10,193 nt of DNA. Origin: Candidatus Shapirobacteria bacterium. Lineage in GTDB: Bacteria; Patescibacteriota; Microgenomatia; UBA12405. How positions within the stretch are numbered: the stretch's first letter is position 1; the number at the start of each line of letters is the position of its first letter. Location of the stretch: the NCBI GenBank assembly GCA_028701645.1, contig JAQVQI010000020.1:1-10193 (forward strand), given 5' to 3'. Both the position numbers and the translations under genes were made by a program. The notes below the pieces were generated by a model. The model saw only the letters and a program-made list of their open reading frames with translations, was not told where the DNA came from and made no database searches. Below, piece by piece: positions 1-7,552 of this stretch.

Positions 1-785
1 ATTCAGCCCAGGCAAATAAATACGTTACTGTTTTAAATGATTACAACAAAGAGCGCCAAGTTATTCAGCAAGATAGTTTAGTTTTGGCTCAAGAGATTAT
101 TAATATTAACAACAAAATTTTATTTGCGGCAGAAAGTTCTTTTCACCCGGGCATTATCGGCCTTATTGCCGGTCGTCTCACCGAAAAATACTATCTACCT
201 TCAATTATTATTAGTCTAGGAGAATTGGTTTCCAAAGGGTCCTGTCGATCTATAAAAGAATTAAATATTATTGAAACTTTAAGAGAATTTTCCGACCTTT
301 TTATTGATCTTGGTGGTCATGCTGGTGCTGCTGGGTTTAGTATTAAGACCAAAAATATTCCAACACTTGAAGCTAAAATAACTAAATTTGTCAATAATAA
401 ATTGGCCAAGGTAACCTTAAAACCCGAAAAATTTATTGATGCCCAAATGAAATTATCAGCTGTAAATATAAAAAATTGTCGATTGATAAAAAAACTTGAA
501 CCATATGGTATAGAAAATTTAGAACCAGTTTTTTTATTTAAACAGGTTAGGGTTGTAGAAAAAAGAATAATTGGAACAAATAGTGACCATTTAAAATTAA
601 AAATCGATGATCCTCAAACGACTAGAACCGAAAATATCTTAGTCGATTCAATCGCTTTTAAAAAAGGTGATTTTGATTCAAAAATAAAAACTGGTGATGT
701 TATAGATTTTACTGCCAGCCTTGTTTTAAATATTTGGAACGATCGTGTTAGCCCACAACTTGTTGTTAGGGATTTTCTATCGTAA
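1..785 (+). CDS. recJ: Single-stranded-DNA-specific exonuclease RecJ, C-terminal part (5' truncated)
   Basis: The reading frame is open from base 3 to the TAA at 783-785 (260 residues), so the gene begins left of the window. RecJ is a 5'-3' single-strand exonuclease acting in recombination and mismatch or base-excision repair. The N-terminal DHH catalytic part is missing here. What remains begins with the helix LNDYNKERQ, typical of the linker before DHHA1. The DHHA1 domain follows, with SSFHPGIIGLIAGRL, then KGSCRS, and the signature GGHAGAAGFSI (GGH codons at 312-320). The last roughly 120 residues fit the RecJ OB-fold DNA-binding domain, ending in SPQLVVRDF. A TTG at 84 is merely internal, because family similarity continues upstream of it. 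The gene ends 9 bases before aspS, and its stop codon overlaps the proposed aspS -10 box. Identification is by family motifs and is secure for RecJ/DHHA1 type. Confidence 0.93.
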   Translation, partial: SAQANKYVTVLNDYNKERQVIQQDSLVLAQEIININNKILFAAESSFHPGIIGLIAGRLTEKYYLPSIIISLGELVSKGSCRSIKELNIIETLREFSDLFIDLGGHAGAAGFSIKTKNIPTLEAKITKFVNNKLAKVTLKPEKFIDAQMKLSAVNIKNCRLIKKLEPYGIENLEPVFLFKQVRVVEKRIIGTNSDHLKLKIDDPQTTRTENILVDSIAFKKGDFDSKIKTGDVIDFTASLVLNIWNDRVSPQLVVRDFLS

Positions 786-794
786 AATACTGAC
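783..794 (+). promoter_or_regulatory. Putative leaderless promoter of aspS
   Basis: TAAAAT at 783-788 matches the -10 consensus at 5 of 6 positions and lies 6 bases before the aspS ATG. A weak -35-like TTGTTG at 760-765 sits 17 bases upstream of it, inside recJ. No Shine-Dalgarno sequence is present. Transcription would start at or next to the ATG. The box overlaps the recJ stop codon, so it may be partly fortuitous, but the same arrangement recurs at six other genes in the window. Confidence 0.5.
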
Positions 795-2567
795 ATGAAA
801 AGAATTTTAGCAACAGAATGTCTCAAAAAAGTTGGAGAAAAAGTCACGCTTCAAGGATGGGTTAGCAATATCAGAGATCATGGTCAACTAATTTTTATAG
901 ACTTTCGCGACTGGAGTGGTATTATCCAAGTTGTTGTTGACGCTCGTGAAAACAAACTTAATCATCAAATCGCTACTTCTTTAGGCATGGAGTGGGTGAT
1001 TGAGGTTGAAGGTCAAGTTAAGGATCGAGATCCAAAATCAATCAACCCCAATCTCTCAACTGGAAAGATTGAAATTAACTGTCAAAAATTAACATTGCTC
1101 AACAAAAGTGAAGTTATTCCTTTTCCTCTTGATACTGACGGGACAGAGCTTGATGAAACTATTCGCCTTAAATATCGTTACCTCGATTTGCGTCGACCGC
1201 GACTAGCTCACATTCTTAACAGCAAACATAAATATACTTTAGCTGTTCGCAATTGGATGGATAAAAATGGTTTTACAGAAGTAATGACTCCGCTTTTAAC
1301 TACTACTTCTCCAGAAGGCGCTCGTGATTTTATAGTTCCTTCTCGAATTCATAAAGGTAAATTTTTTGTTTTACCACAAGCGCCTCAACAATTTAAACAA
1401 CTATTGATGATTTCTGGAGTTGATAAATATTTTCAAATTGCTCCTTGTTTTAGAGATGAAGATCCTCGTGCCGATCGTCATGCTGGTGCATTTTACCAAA
1501 TAGACATAGAAATTAGTTTTCCTACCCTCGATATAATTTTTGAAACCGCCGAGAATCTAATTCGCGACACTTATCAAACTATTGCTCCTCAAAAGAAAAT
1601 TTCAAAGTTTCCTTTTCCTCGTATTTCTTATAAAGATGCTATGAATAAATACGGCAGTGATAAACCAGACACTCGTTTCGGGGTTGAACTCAAAGATGTT
1701 ACTGATGTGATTAAAAATAAAAGTGAATTTAATGTTTTTAATAGCGCTGAGTCTATCAAATGTTTAGTTGCTCCTAAATGTGCTGAATTTAGTAAAACTC
1801 AAATTGAAAAACTAGAAAATTTAGCCAAAGAAAAAGGGGCTAAAGGTTTGGCTTACACCAAAGTTGCCGATACTGGATTAGATACTGGTGTTGCTCGATT
1901 TTTTAATTCAGATTTACAACTGCAAATTATTAAGGCAGTTAGCGCTAAACCCAGCGATATGATTTTCTTTGTCGCTGATAAATTAAACATATCCAACAAA
2001 GTGTTAGGTCATATTCGCCTTGCTTTAGGTGATATATTAAATCTTCGTGACCCAAATATTTTAGAATTCAACTGGATTACTGGATTCCCATTTTATGAAG
2101 TTAACGATGTTGGAAAACTAGATTTTGGCCACAATCCTTTTTCTATGCCTCAAGGTGGTATGGATGCATTGCAAAACAAAGATCCCTTAGACATCGAATC
2201 TTTTCAATATGATTTAACCCTAAATGGTTATGAGCTAGCCTCTGGTTCCATCCGTAATCATGAACCAGAAACTTTAGTTAAAGCTTTTGAAATCGTCGGT
2301 TACGGTAGGGAAGAAGTCTTAAAAAAATTTGGTGGTCTTTATAACGCTTTTCATTATGGTGCACCTCCACATGGCGGTTGGGCTATTGGCTTAGATCGCC
2401 TAATGATGTTACTTCTTGATGAACCAAATATTAGAGATGTTTATGCCTTCCCTCTTAACTCCAACGGTGTTGATTTACTTATGGATGCTCCTAGTCTTGT
2501 AGATCAAAAACAACTTGACGATGTTGGTTTAATGCTTAAACCTAATGCCCCAAATAATCAAAAATAA
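795..2567 (+). CDS. aspS: Aspartyl-tRNA synthetase (bacterial type, class IIb)
   Basis: This cytoplasmic enzyme charges tRNA(Asp), and possibly tRNA(Asn), with aspartate using ATP. At 590 residues it has the usual bacterial length. Residues 1-105 form the OB-fold anticodon-binding domain (GWVSNIRDHG). Motif 1 is near 155-170, followed by the flipping loop TSPEGARDF. The aspartate-binding QAPQ is at 195-198. Motif 2 is FRDEDPRADR at 219-228. The bacterial GAD insertion lies roughly at 290-420, and motif 3 is YGAPPHGGWAIGLDRL at 521-536. His29 in RDHG is the residue type found in non-discriminating AspRSs. Just after motif 2 the sequence reads HAGAF where the family has PEF or PGEF, so a conserved Glu is replaced by Ala232. 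The ATG at 795 gives the normal N-terminus (MKRILATECL). The gene lies 9 bases after recJ, and its 3' end overlaps the carboxypeptidase gene by 23 bases. Confidence 0.97.
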   Translation: MKRILATECLKKVGEKVTLQGWVSNIRDHGQLIFIDFRDWSGIIQVVVDARENKLNHQIATSLGMEWVIEVEGQVKDRDPKSINPNLSTGKIEINCQKLTLLNKSEVIPFPLDTDGTELDETIRLKYRYLDLRRPRLAHILNSKHKYTLAVRNWMDKNGFTEVMTPLLTTTSPEGARDFIVPSRIHKGKFFVLPQAPQQFKQLLMISGVDKYFQIAPCFRDEDPRADRHAGAFYQIDIEISFPTLDIIFETAENLIRDTYQTIAPQKKISKFPFPRISYKDAMNKYGSDKPDTRFGVELKDVTDVIKNKSEFNVFNSAESIKCLVAPKCAEFSKTQIEKLENLAKEKGAKGLAYTKVADTGLDTGVARFFNSDLQLQIIKAVSAKPSDMIFFVADKLNISNKVLGHIRLALGDILNLRDPNILEFNWITGFPFYEVNDVGKLDFGHNPFSMPQGGMDALQNKDPLDIESFQYDLTLNGYELASGSIRNHEPETLVKAFEIVGYGREEVLKKFGGLYNAFHYGAPPHGGWAIGLDRLMMLLLDEPNIRDVYAFPLNSNGVDLLMDAPSLVDQKQLDDVGLMLKPNAPNNQK

Positions 2568-3465
2568 TTGGCTCGATTTTTTAATTATTTTTTTTCTTAT
2601 TATATTAAACTTATTTTGGCTACCAACATTTTCTTTTTGGTCTATATATCCAAAAAATAATTTTATTGTCAAAAACAATGAATTACTTGAAACAAAATCA
2701 CCAGTAATTCCTCTAATAAAATTGACTTCAAAACCAAACCTCTCCGCCCAAAACTATATCTTAGTTGATGTTGATACAAACAAAATTTTATTATCCCAAA
2801 ATATTGATCAAAAGATATTTCCCGCCTCTACCACCAAGTTAGCCACTGCTCTAACCGCCCTAAATCTTTACCCCTTAGACGAAGTCATAACAGTCAATCA
2901 AGAATATCTGACTGGTAAGGTAATAAATCTTAAACTTAATGAAAAAATTACTGTCAAATCTCTTGTTTCCGCCCTTTTAGTTTATTCTGCCAACGATTCT
3001 GCCTATACACTGGCAAACCATTATCAATCAGGGCCAAGTGGGTTTATTGATCAAATGAATTTATTAATGACTAAATATAATTTGAACAACACCCACTTCA
3101 CTAATGTAGATGGTATTCATGATAATAATCACTATTCAACAGTCTATGATTTATCTCAACTAGCAAGATTATCTATAAAAAATTCAATCGTTACCAATTT
3201 TGCCAAGACAAAAGATCTTGTAGTTAGTGATGTTACAAATGAAATCAAACATCCTTTGGTTTCTACTAATGAGCTTCTTGATATTGTTCCAGAAATTAAG
3301 GGTTTAAAAACCGGTTGGACTCCAGAAGCTAAAGGCGTTTTTATTGGGTTAATAGATATTAAGGGCCACTCAATAATCAGTGTTGTTTCTCAAAGTGACG
3401 ATCGTTTTCAGGATACTAAATTATTGATTGATTGGTTAAAACAAAACGTCTCTTGGGATGAATAA
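2545..3465 (+). CDS. D-alanyl-D-alanine carboxypeptidase, peptidase family S11 (DacA/PBP5-like), membrane-anchored
   Basis: This is a penicillin-binding protein that removes the terminal D-Ala from peptidoglycan pentapeptides, limiting cross-linking outside the membrane. The 306 residues show an uncleaved N-terminal anchor (about 10-31, rich in I/L/F), a short linker, then the serine-peptidase domain from about residue 70. All three active-site motifs are present: SxxK as S95-T-T-K98 (in FPASTTKLATALTAL), SxN as S148-A-N150, and KTG at 255-257 (GLKTGWTPEAKG). The C-terminal beta domain and amphipathic helix of E. coli PBP5 are missing, so the N-terminal helix is the only anchor. The ATG at 2545 lies inside aspS, overlapping it by 23 bases in another frame. 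No in-frame ATG, GTG or TTG follows before the anchor ends, so this start is favoured. There is no recognisable Shine-Dalgarno or -10, so co-transcription with aspS is likely. It converges with the minus-strand gene at a 7-base gap. Confidence 0.93.
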   Translation: MPQIIKNNWLDFLIIFFLIILNLFWLPTFSFWSIYPKNNFIVKNNELLETKSPVIPLIKLTSKPNLSAQNYILVDVDTNKILLSQNIDQKIFPASTTKLATALTALNLYPLDEVITVNQEYLTGKVINLKLNEKITVKSLVSALLVYSANDSAYTLANHYQSGPSGFIDQMNLLMTKYNLNNTHFTNVDGIHDNNHYSTVYDLSQLARLSIKNSIVTNFAKTKDLVVSDVTNEIKHPLVSTNELLDIVPEIKGLKTGWTPEAKGVFIGLIDIKGHSIISVVSQSDDRFQDTKLLIDWLKQNVSWDE

Positions 3466-3472
3466 TAATTAT

Positions 3473-4507
3473 TTACTGTAAATATTCACTTTTTATCGCC
3501 GGAACATAAGCCACAAACCCATTATCGCCTTCAAAAACAAAAATTGGTTGTAAAAAATTTGTCAATGTCCCAGGTTCAAAATAAGCTAGATATATTCTTC
3601 TAATTATTACTTCTTTATTTTCAACATCAATAGCAGGCCAATAATTTCCTGTCTTTAAACTATTAATTGCTTCTTCAGCCGTTTTTATGGGATAAGTAGA
3701 ATACGATTCTCTGTCGATACTTATATCTTTAATATTAAATTCAATTATTTTTTTAGCTTCAGTTTTTGATCCTGAAATTAATATAGAGACAGATGCTTTA
3801 TTAAAATTAGATGAAAGTAATTTATAACCATCTAGGTTTTCTCTATAAAGATCTACCCTAACCGCATTTGCCTCTGATTGAGATTCGACAGATTTTAGGT
3901 CACTATCACTTATTTTCCAAAAACTTACTTTTTTTTCACCATTTTCTAAATCTTTTCCATATTTATTAGCACTACTCAAAAAATTAGAAGCCACACTGAT
4001 AGCTTTGTCTCTAGTTGGAACCTCTTCTGGTATCAATAGTAATTGATCCGACAAATAGGGATAGCTCATTTGAAAATGGCCATCTAACACATTAACAGTA
4101 AGTGTTTTGTTGGTGGTGTTATTTTTAAATTCATATATTCCGTCTTTAATTTCGACAGGTTTATCAACAAATCCAAAGTTATTGGCTGTTTTTGTATCTT
4201 CATCAAGCGCCAAAAAGGTGGTGATTGGTTTATAAATTATATAAACCTTACTTTGATCTAAAAATGAAGGAATTTCATCATTTGGGAGTTCAAAAGAAAA
4301 ATTTTTTTGTTCTGTCTTTTTTTCCGTAAATACAATTTTTGGTAACAAACCGTATTTGATTGTTGGTGAATAATAGGGCGGGTTGGCGGCTAAATATGCT
4401 TTATAAGCTAATTTTGAAATGCTCCATAAAAGTGAAACGGCAATCAATCCGATTCCTCCAAATTTTATAATTTTTCTACTAGTATAAGCAGTCTGAGTTA
4501 AAGACAT
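3473..4507 (-). CDS. Uncharacterised membrane-anchored extracytoplasmic protein
   Basis: I cannot assign a function. The 344-residue protein has a basic N-terminus (TSRKIIKFGG), one transmembrane helix at about 14-31 and then a long soluble part, presumably outside the membrane. After the helix comes NPPYYSPTIKYGLLPKIVF, which resembles the Pro-rich 'P-x-x-x-(F/Y)-G-x-LP-x-I-x-F' stretch I associate with a CPR-conserved family of unknown function (from memory, not a search). The central part alternates short beta-rich segments. The C-terminal part (about 285-344: AEEAINSLKTGNYWP, then IIRRIYLAYFEP and LQPIFVFEGD) recalls PepSY or YycI-like repeats, weakly. There are no cysteines or catalytic motifs. 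The start ATG at 4507 has TAAAAT five bases upstream on its strand and no Shine-Dalgarno. It is divergent from gltX, with a 34-base shared gap, and convergent with the carboxypeptidase. A role in the cell envelope is only an inference from topology. Confidence 0.85.
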   Translation of the reverse strand: MSLTQTAYTSRKIIKFGGIGLIAVSLLWSISKLAYKAYLAANPPYYSPTIKYGLLPKIVFTEKKTEQKNFSFELPNDEIPSFLDQSKVYIIYKPITTFLALDEDTKTANNFGFVDKPVEIKDGIYEFKNNTTNKTLTVNVLDGHFQMSYPYLSDQLLLIPEEVPTRDKAISVASNFLSSANKYGKDLENGEKKVSFWKISDSDLKSVESQSEANAVRVDLYRENLDGYKLLSSNFNKASVSILISGSKTEAKKIIEFNIKDISIDRESYSTYPIKTAEEAINSLKTGNYWPAIDVENKEVIIRRIYLAYFEPGTLTNFLQPIFVFEGDNGFVAYVPAIKSEYLQ

Positions 4508-4518
4508 AAATTATTTTA
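4508..4518 (-). promoter_or_regulatory. Putative leaderless promoter of the minus-strand membrane protein gene
   Basis: On the minus strand, TAAAAT (bases 4518 down to 4513) is followed by AATTT and then the ATG at 4507. The gap of 5 bases is too short for a ribosome-binding site, so the transcript would start at the initiation codon. The box forms the left arm of the 10-base inverted repeat shared with the gltX promoter. Confidence 0.5.
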
Positions 4519-4537
4519 CACTAAATGGTAAAATAAT
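4510..4537. repeat. Perfect 10-bp inverted repeat between divergent genes
   Basis: ATTATTTTAC (4510-4519) and GTAAAATAAT (4528-4537) are exact reverse complements separated by 8 bases (ACTAAATG). Each arm contains TAAAAT in the reading direction of the gene it faces, so the symmetry may simply be two -10 boxes back to back. Its length also suits a dimeric repressor operator. It is too AT-rich, and too close to both start codons, to be a good terminator. Confidence 0.75.
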
Positions 4538-4541
4538 AACT
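4526..4541 (+). promoter_or_regulatory. Putative leaderless promoter of gltX with extended -10
   Basis: TAAAAT at 4529-4534 is preceded by TGG, giving the TGn extension of extended -10 promoters. It lies 7 bases before the gltX ATG. No convincing -35 and no Shine-Dalgarno are visible in the 34-base gap, which is shared with the divergent gene. Confidence 0.55.
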
Positions 4542-5969
4542 ATGATTGATAATGATGTTGTTCGAACTCGTATGGCCCCCAGTCCAACCGGAGAATTACA
4601 TATTGGAGGGCTAAGAACCTTACTTTATGATTATGCTTTGGCCAAAAAAAATAACGGTCAATTTATTTTAAGAATTGAAGACACCGACCAAAAAAGATTA
4701 GTGCTAGGTTCGCAAGAAAGAATTTTACAAGTCATCAAAGATTATGGCTTAAGTTGGGATGAAGGTCCAGATATTGGTGGCTCTTATGGTCCATATGTTC
4801 AAACCGAGCGTTTGGAAATTTATCAAAAATATATTAAAGAATTGTTAGATAAAGGATTAGCTTATCGATGCTTTTGTACCGAAGACCGTTTGACCAAAAT
4901 GCGTGAAACTCAAAAAGCCAACAAACAAGTCCCTCGTTACGACCAACATTGTCTTCACTTAACCCCCGAGGAAATCCAAAAAAATCTCGACAATAAAATT
5001 CCTTATACAATCAGAATGACTATCCCTAGAAATCAAACAATAATTTTTGAAGATTTGATCCGAGGGAAAATTAAATTTAATACCAACGATATTGACGACC
5101 AGGTTTTAATCAAATCAAACGGTGTTCCCACATATCATTTTGCCGTGGTTGTTGATGATCATTTAATGAAAATTACCCACGTCTTCCGCGGTGAAGAATG
5201 GCTAACTTCAGCCCCAAAACATCTTTTATTGTATCAATACTTTGGATGGGAGCCACCTTTATTTGCCCATCTTACTGTTTTATTAAATCCAGACGGTAAG
5301 GGAAAATTGAGTAAACGGACTGGGTCAACTCACGCTCGAGCTTTCTTAGACGAAGGTTACTTACCCGAAGCCATGCTCAATTTTTTAATGCTACTTGGCT
5401 GGAACCCTGGTGATGATAGAGAATTTTTTACCCTCGATGAATTTGTCCAGGCTTTTAATACCGACCATCTTCATAAAAAATCACCTATTTTTGATCGAAA
5501 AAAACTAGATTACCTCAACGGTTATTACCTCCGTCAAAAAACAGACGACGAATTATTTGCCTTGTTTAAAAAATATTTACCCCAAGCCACAGACGAACAA
5601 ATAAAGGTTCTTGTTCCAGTTTTAAAAGAACGCATTGTCAAACTTTCTGATCTTGTATCTCAAACAAAATTTCTATTTGAAGATGTCGAATATGACAAAG
5701 ATTTGTTATTAAAAAAGGGGACTAGTCCAGAAAATGCCAAATTAATGCTCACAAAAACCAAAGAAATTTTAAAAAACTTTGATGATATCCAAAATAGAAT
5801 TATGGAGATGGTCAAAGAAAACAATTGGAATTTAGGAGAATATTTTATGGTCTTTAGGGTTGCTATTTGTGGTTCTGTTTTTACTCCTCCAGTAGTAGAG
5901 TGCCTCCCAGCATTGGGTCAAGAAAAAACTCTCTCTAAGCTCCAAATCGCCATTAACAAATTGTCATAA
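4542..5969 (+). CDS. gltX: Glutamyl-tRNA synthetase
   Basis: This class Ic synthetase joins glutamate to tRNA(Glu), and in organisms without GlnRS also to tRNA(Gln). The length, 475 residues, is normal. The Rossmann catalytic domain opens with RMAPSPTGELHIGGLRT (HIGH-equivalent HIGG at 20-23). The KMSKR-equivalent KLSKR is at 255-259. The connective domain carries a complete zinc site, C110-x-C112-x24-C137-x-H139, the same spacing as in E. coli GluRS. The stem-contact region includes FDRKKLDYLNGYYLR, and an all-helical anticodon-binding domain occupies about 330-475. The ATG at 4542 gives a normal N-terminus. It is divergent from the 3473-4507 gene and lies 19 bases before the lamin-tail gene. 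Whether the enzyme discriminates between tRNA(Glu) and tRNA(Gln) cannot be told by eye, and no glnS or gatCAB gene is in view. Confidence 0.97.
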   Translation: MIDNDVVRTRMAPSPTGELHIGGLRTLLYDYALAKKNNGQFILRIEDTDQKRLVLGSQERILQVIKDYGLSWDEGPDIGGSYGPYVQTERLEIYQKYIKELLDKGLAYRCFCTEDRLTKMRETQKANKQVPRYDQHCLHLTPEEIQKNLDNKIPYTIRMTIPRNQTIIFEDLIRGKIKFNTNDIDDQVLIKSNGVPTYHFAVVVDDHLMKITHVFRGEEWLTSAPKHLLLYQYFGWEPPLFAHLTVLLNPDGKGKLSKRTGSTHARAFLDEGYLPEAMLNFLMLLGWNPGDDREFFTLDEFVQAFNTDHLHKKSPIFDRKKLDYLNGYYLRQKTDDELFALFKKYLPQATDEQIKVLVPVLKERIVKLSDLVSQTKFLFEDVEYDKDLLLKKGTSPENAKLMLTKTKEILKNFDDIQNRIMEMVKENNWNLGEYFMVFRVAICGSVFTPPVVECLPALGQEKTLSKLQIAINKLS

Positions 5970-5977
5970 ATATCGAT

Positions 5978-5988
5978 TACAATAATTT
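5978..5988 (+). promoter_or_regulatory. Putative leaderless promoter of the lamin-tail protein gene
   Basis: TACAAT at 5978-5983 matches the -10 consensus at 5 of 6 positions and lies 5 bases before the GTG start. No Shine-Dalgarno is present in the 19-base gap after gltX. TTAACA at 5953-5958 is a possible but badly spaced -35 (19 bases). Confidence 0.48.
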
Positions 5989-7161
5989 GTGGTATTTATA
6001 ATATTTTTATTCTTTCTTTTTTTCTCTCGACCAGTTTTTGCCTCTCCAGATATAGAAATTACAGATTTTTCCTCTAACTCAAACCCAGAATGGATTCAAA
6101 TAACTAACAATACAAACGATACTATTAATTTAGAAAACTGGTCTTTTGAAGATGAATCAAAAACACCTAAAACAATAAATATTTGTCTTTCTCCAAAGTC
6201 TACTCAAATTTTAGAATATCTTTATAGTGGAAACTTTGGATGGCTTAACAATACTAAATCAACTGGTAACACATATGCAGATATAATTTATCTTTATAAT
6301 TCTAGTCCTATTAAAACATTAATTCATGAATACCCTTATACTAATGGAGTCGATAAACCAAAACCAGAAAGTACAAATACTTGTGTTATTAATCCAAGTC
6401 CAACCATAGCCGCGACAACCACGCCAACATCACCCAGCACTTCAACTCCAGATCCGACCGAAACAAACCCCTCAGACGCAAAAGATTATATTTCGTTAAC
6501 CGAATTTATGCCATATTCTGATCCTGAATGGGTTGAGATTTATAATAATAAAAACAATTCGGTAAAGTTAGTTAATTGGAAAATTGAAGATTTAGCAGGC
6601 AATTCAAAAAACATTGATAGTTTATTAATAACAGCCAAAGGATATGCTGTTTTTGAACTAAAAAGTTTGATTTTTGATAACAATAACGATGAAAAGGTTA
6701 TTTTAAAAGATCAAGACAATAAAATCATTGCCCAAGTGGTATATAGTAAAGGTTTACTAACTAATGATAAATCCTGGTCTAATGTTTTCGGCAGTTGGTG
6801 TCAGGCCAATATTACGCAAAATAAAACCAACGAAACTTCTTGTTATACTCCGCCAACTCCAACCCAAAAAACGGCCACCCCAACAGTGACCCCTACCAAC
6901 ACAACCACACCAACCGCCGTTCCTACCGATAAAAATCTATATAAAGCCGATGCTTTGGCTACTGAGTCAGCTATTATTGCTCCGATAGAAGAATCATCTT
7001 TTTATACCACTCCGACCATTACTACTGCACCTTTAAGTAGTAAATTAGTTTTAGGCGAAACCACCACTGTCAAAAAAAACTATTTGCCTTTGATATTTAT
7101 TATTAGCGGGGGACTATTGCTTGCCACCCCTATTATTCTGGACAAGATAAAGAAAAAATGA
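5989..7161 (+). CDS. Secreted surface protein with two lamin-tail (LTD) domains and C-terminal membrane anchor
   Basis: The 390-residue protein has a signal peptide (about 1-18, ending PVFA) and a first LTD-like domain (about 20-125; SNPEWIQITNNT, INLENWSFED). A Thr/Pro/Ser-rich linker (136-164) leads to a second, clearer LTD domain (about 167-286; LTEFMPYSDPEWVEIYNN, LVNWKIEDLAG). A second Thr/Pro linker covers about 287-313. Near the C-terminus are VLGETTT (354-360), a transmembrane helix (about 366-384) and the basic tail KIKKK. LTD domains are beta-sandwiches, in bacteria often on secreted proteins or nucleases, and a binding or adhesive role is inferred. Each LTD has a Cys pair (C66/C132, C271/C285). 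There is no LPxTG motif. GTG at 5989 is the only usable start: an in-frame TAA lies two codons upstream, and later starts would remove the signal peptide. The stop overlaps the VanZ-like gene (ATGA). Confidence 0.87.
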   Translation: MVFIIFLFFLFFSRPVFASPDIEITDFSSNSNPEWIQITNNTNDTINLENWSFEDESKTPKTINICLSPKSTQILEYLYSGNFGWLNNTKSTGNTYADIIYLYNSSPIKTLIHEYPYTNGVDKPKPESTNTCVINPSPTIAATTTPTSPSTSTPDPTETNPSDAKDYISLTEFMPYSDPEWVEIYNNKNNSVKLVNWKIEDLAGNSKNIDSLLITAKGYAVFELKSLIFDNNNDEKVILKDQDNKIIAQVVYSKGLLTNDKSWSNVFGSWCQANITQNKTNETSCYTPPTPTQKTATPTVTPTNTTTPTAVPTDKNLYKADALATESAIIAPIEESSFYTTPTITTAPLSSKLVLGETTTVKKNYLPLIFIISGGLLLATPIILDKIKKK

Positions 7162-7538
7162 AAAAAATAATTCGATTTTTACCGTCAATTGTTTGGATGA
7201 GTCTAATTTTTTATTTTTCTTCTCGTCAAACTACGGGTATCGGAGGTAATTCCTATTGGTGGCGGTTTATTATTTTAAAATTTTTTCACATCGCCGAATA
7301 CGGTGTTTTGTCGATTTTAATTTTTTATGCCACCAATAATTATTTTTCATCTATTTTTATAAGTTTTATTTATGCTCTAAGTGATGAATTTCACCAATCA
7401 TTTATTATAGGTCGCACTGCCACTATAAGAGATGTTTTTTTTGATCTTTCTGGTATTTTTTTTGGACTTTTAGTTTTATCAATTTTGCTTAATTTAGCTC
7501 CAATCAAAAAATTTGTACTTCTAAAAAAAATAAAATAA
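7158..7538 (+). CDS. VanZ-like family membrane protein
   Basis: The 126-residue integral membrane protein has about four hydrophobic segments (roughly 4-22, 34-58, 60-73 and 92-112). It carries the hallmarks of the VanZ-like family: W-x-x-x-I-F-x-x-S-S near the N-terminus (IVWMSLIFYFSSRQ), KFFHIAEYGVL, the central YALSDEFHQSFIIGR and the final RDVFFDLSGIFFG. The founding VanZ gives low-level teicoplanin resistance. For most homologues, including this one, the biochemical role is unknown, although the conserved D-E-x-H-Q and R-x-x-x-x-R-D residues suggest an active or binding site in the membrane. The ATG overlaps the TGA stop of the lamin-tail gene by 4 bases, indicating translational coupling. 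No Shine-Dalgarno is obvious. There is no sign of a glycopeptide resistance cluster nearby. Confidence 0.9.
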   Translation: MKKIIRFLPSIVWMSLIFYFSSRQTTGIGGNSYWWRFIILKFFHIAEYGVLSILIFYATNNYFSSIFISFIYALSDEFHQSFIIGRTATIRDVFFDLSGIFFGLLVLSILLNLAPIKKFVLLKKIK

Positions 7539-7540
7539 TT

Positions 7541-7552
7541 TATACTGATACT
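7541..7552 (+). promoter_or_regulatory. Putative leaderless promoter of the CAP-domain gene
   Basis: TATACT at 7541-7546 (5 of 6 to consensus) is followed by six bases and the GTG start at 7553. The 14-base gap after the VanZ-like gene holds no Shine-Dalgarno. No -35 with normal spacing was seen. Confidence 0.52.

Noticed and set aside
3471..3483. Palindrome ATTTAC-T-GTAAAT at the junction of the two convergent genes, as a bidirectional terminator
   Set aside because: The loop would be one base, the stem is very AT-rich, and no T-run follows in either direction.
6397..6480. Thr/Pro-rich stretch of the lamin-tail protein as a DNA tandem repeat
   Set aside because: The codons vary and no regular unit can be defined; it is low-complexity protein rather than a DNA repeat.
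7158..7538. Glycopeptide-resistance function for the VanZ-like protein
   Set aside because: No vanH, vanA, vanX or VanRS-type genes are nearby; VanZ-like proteins are widespread and mostly uncharacterised.
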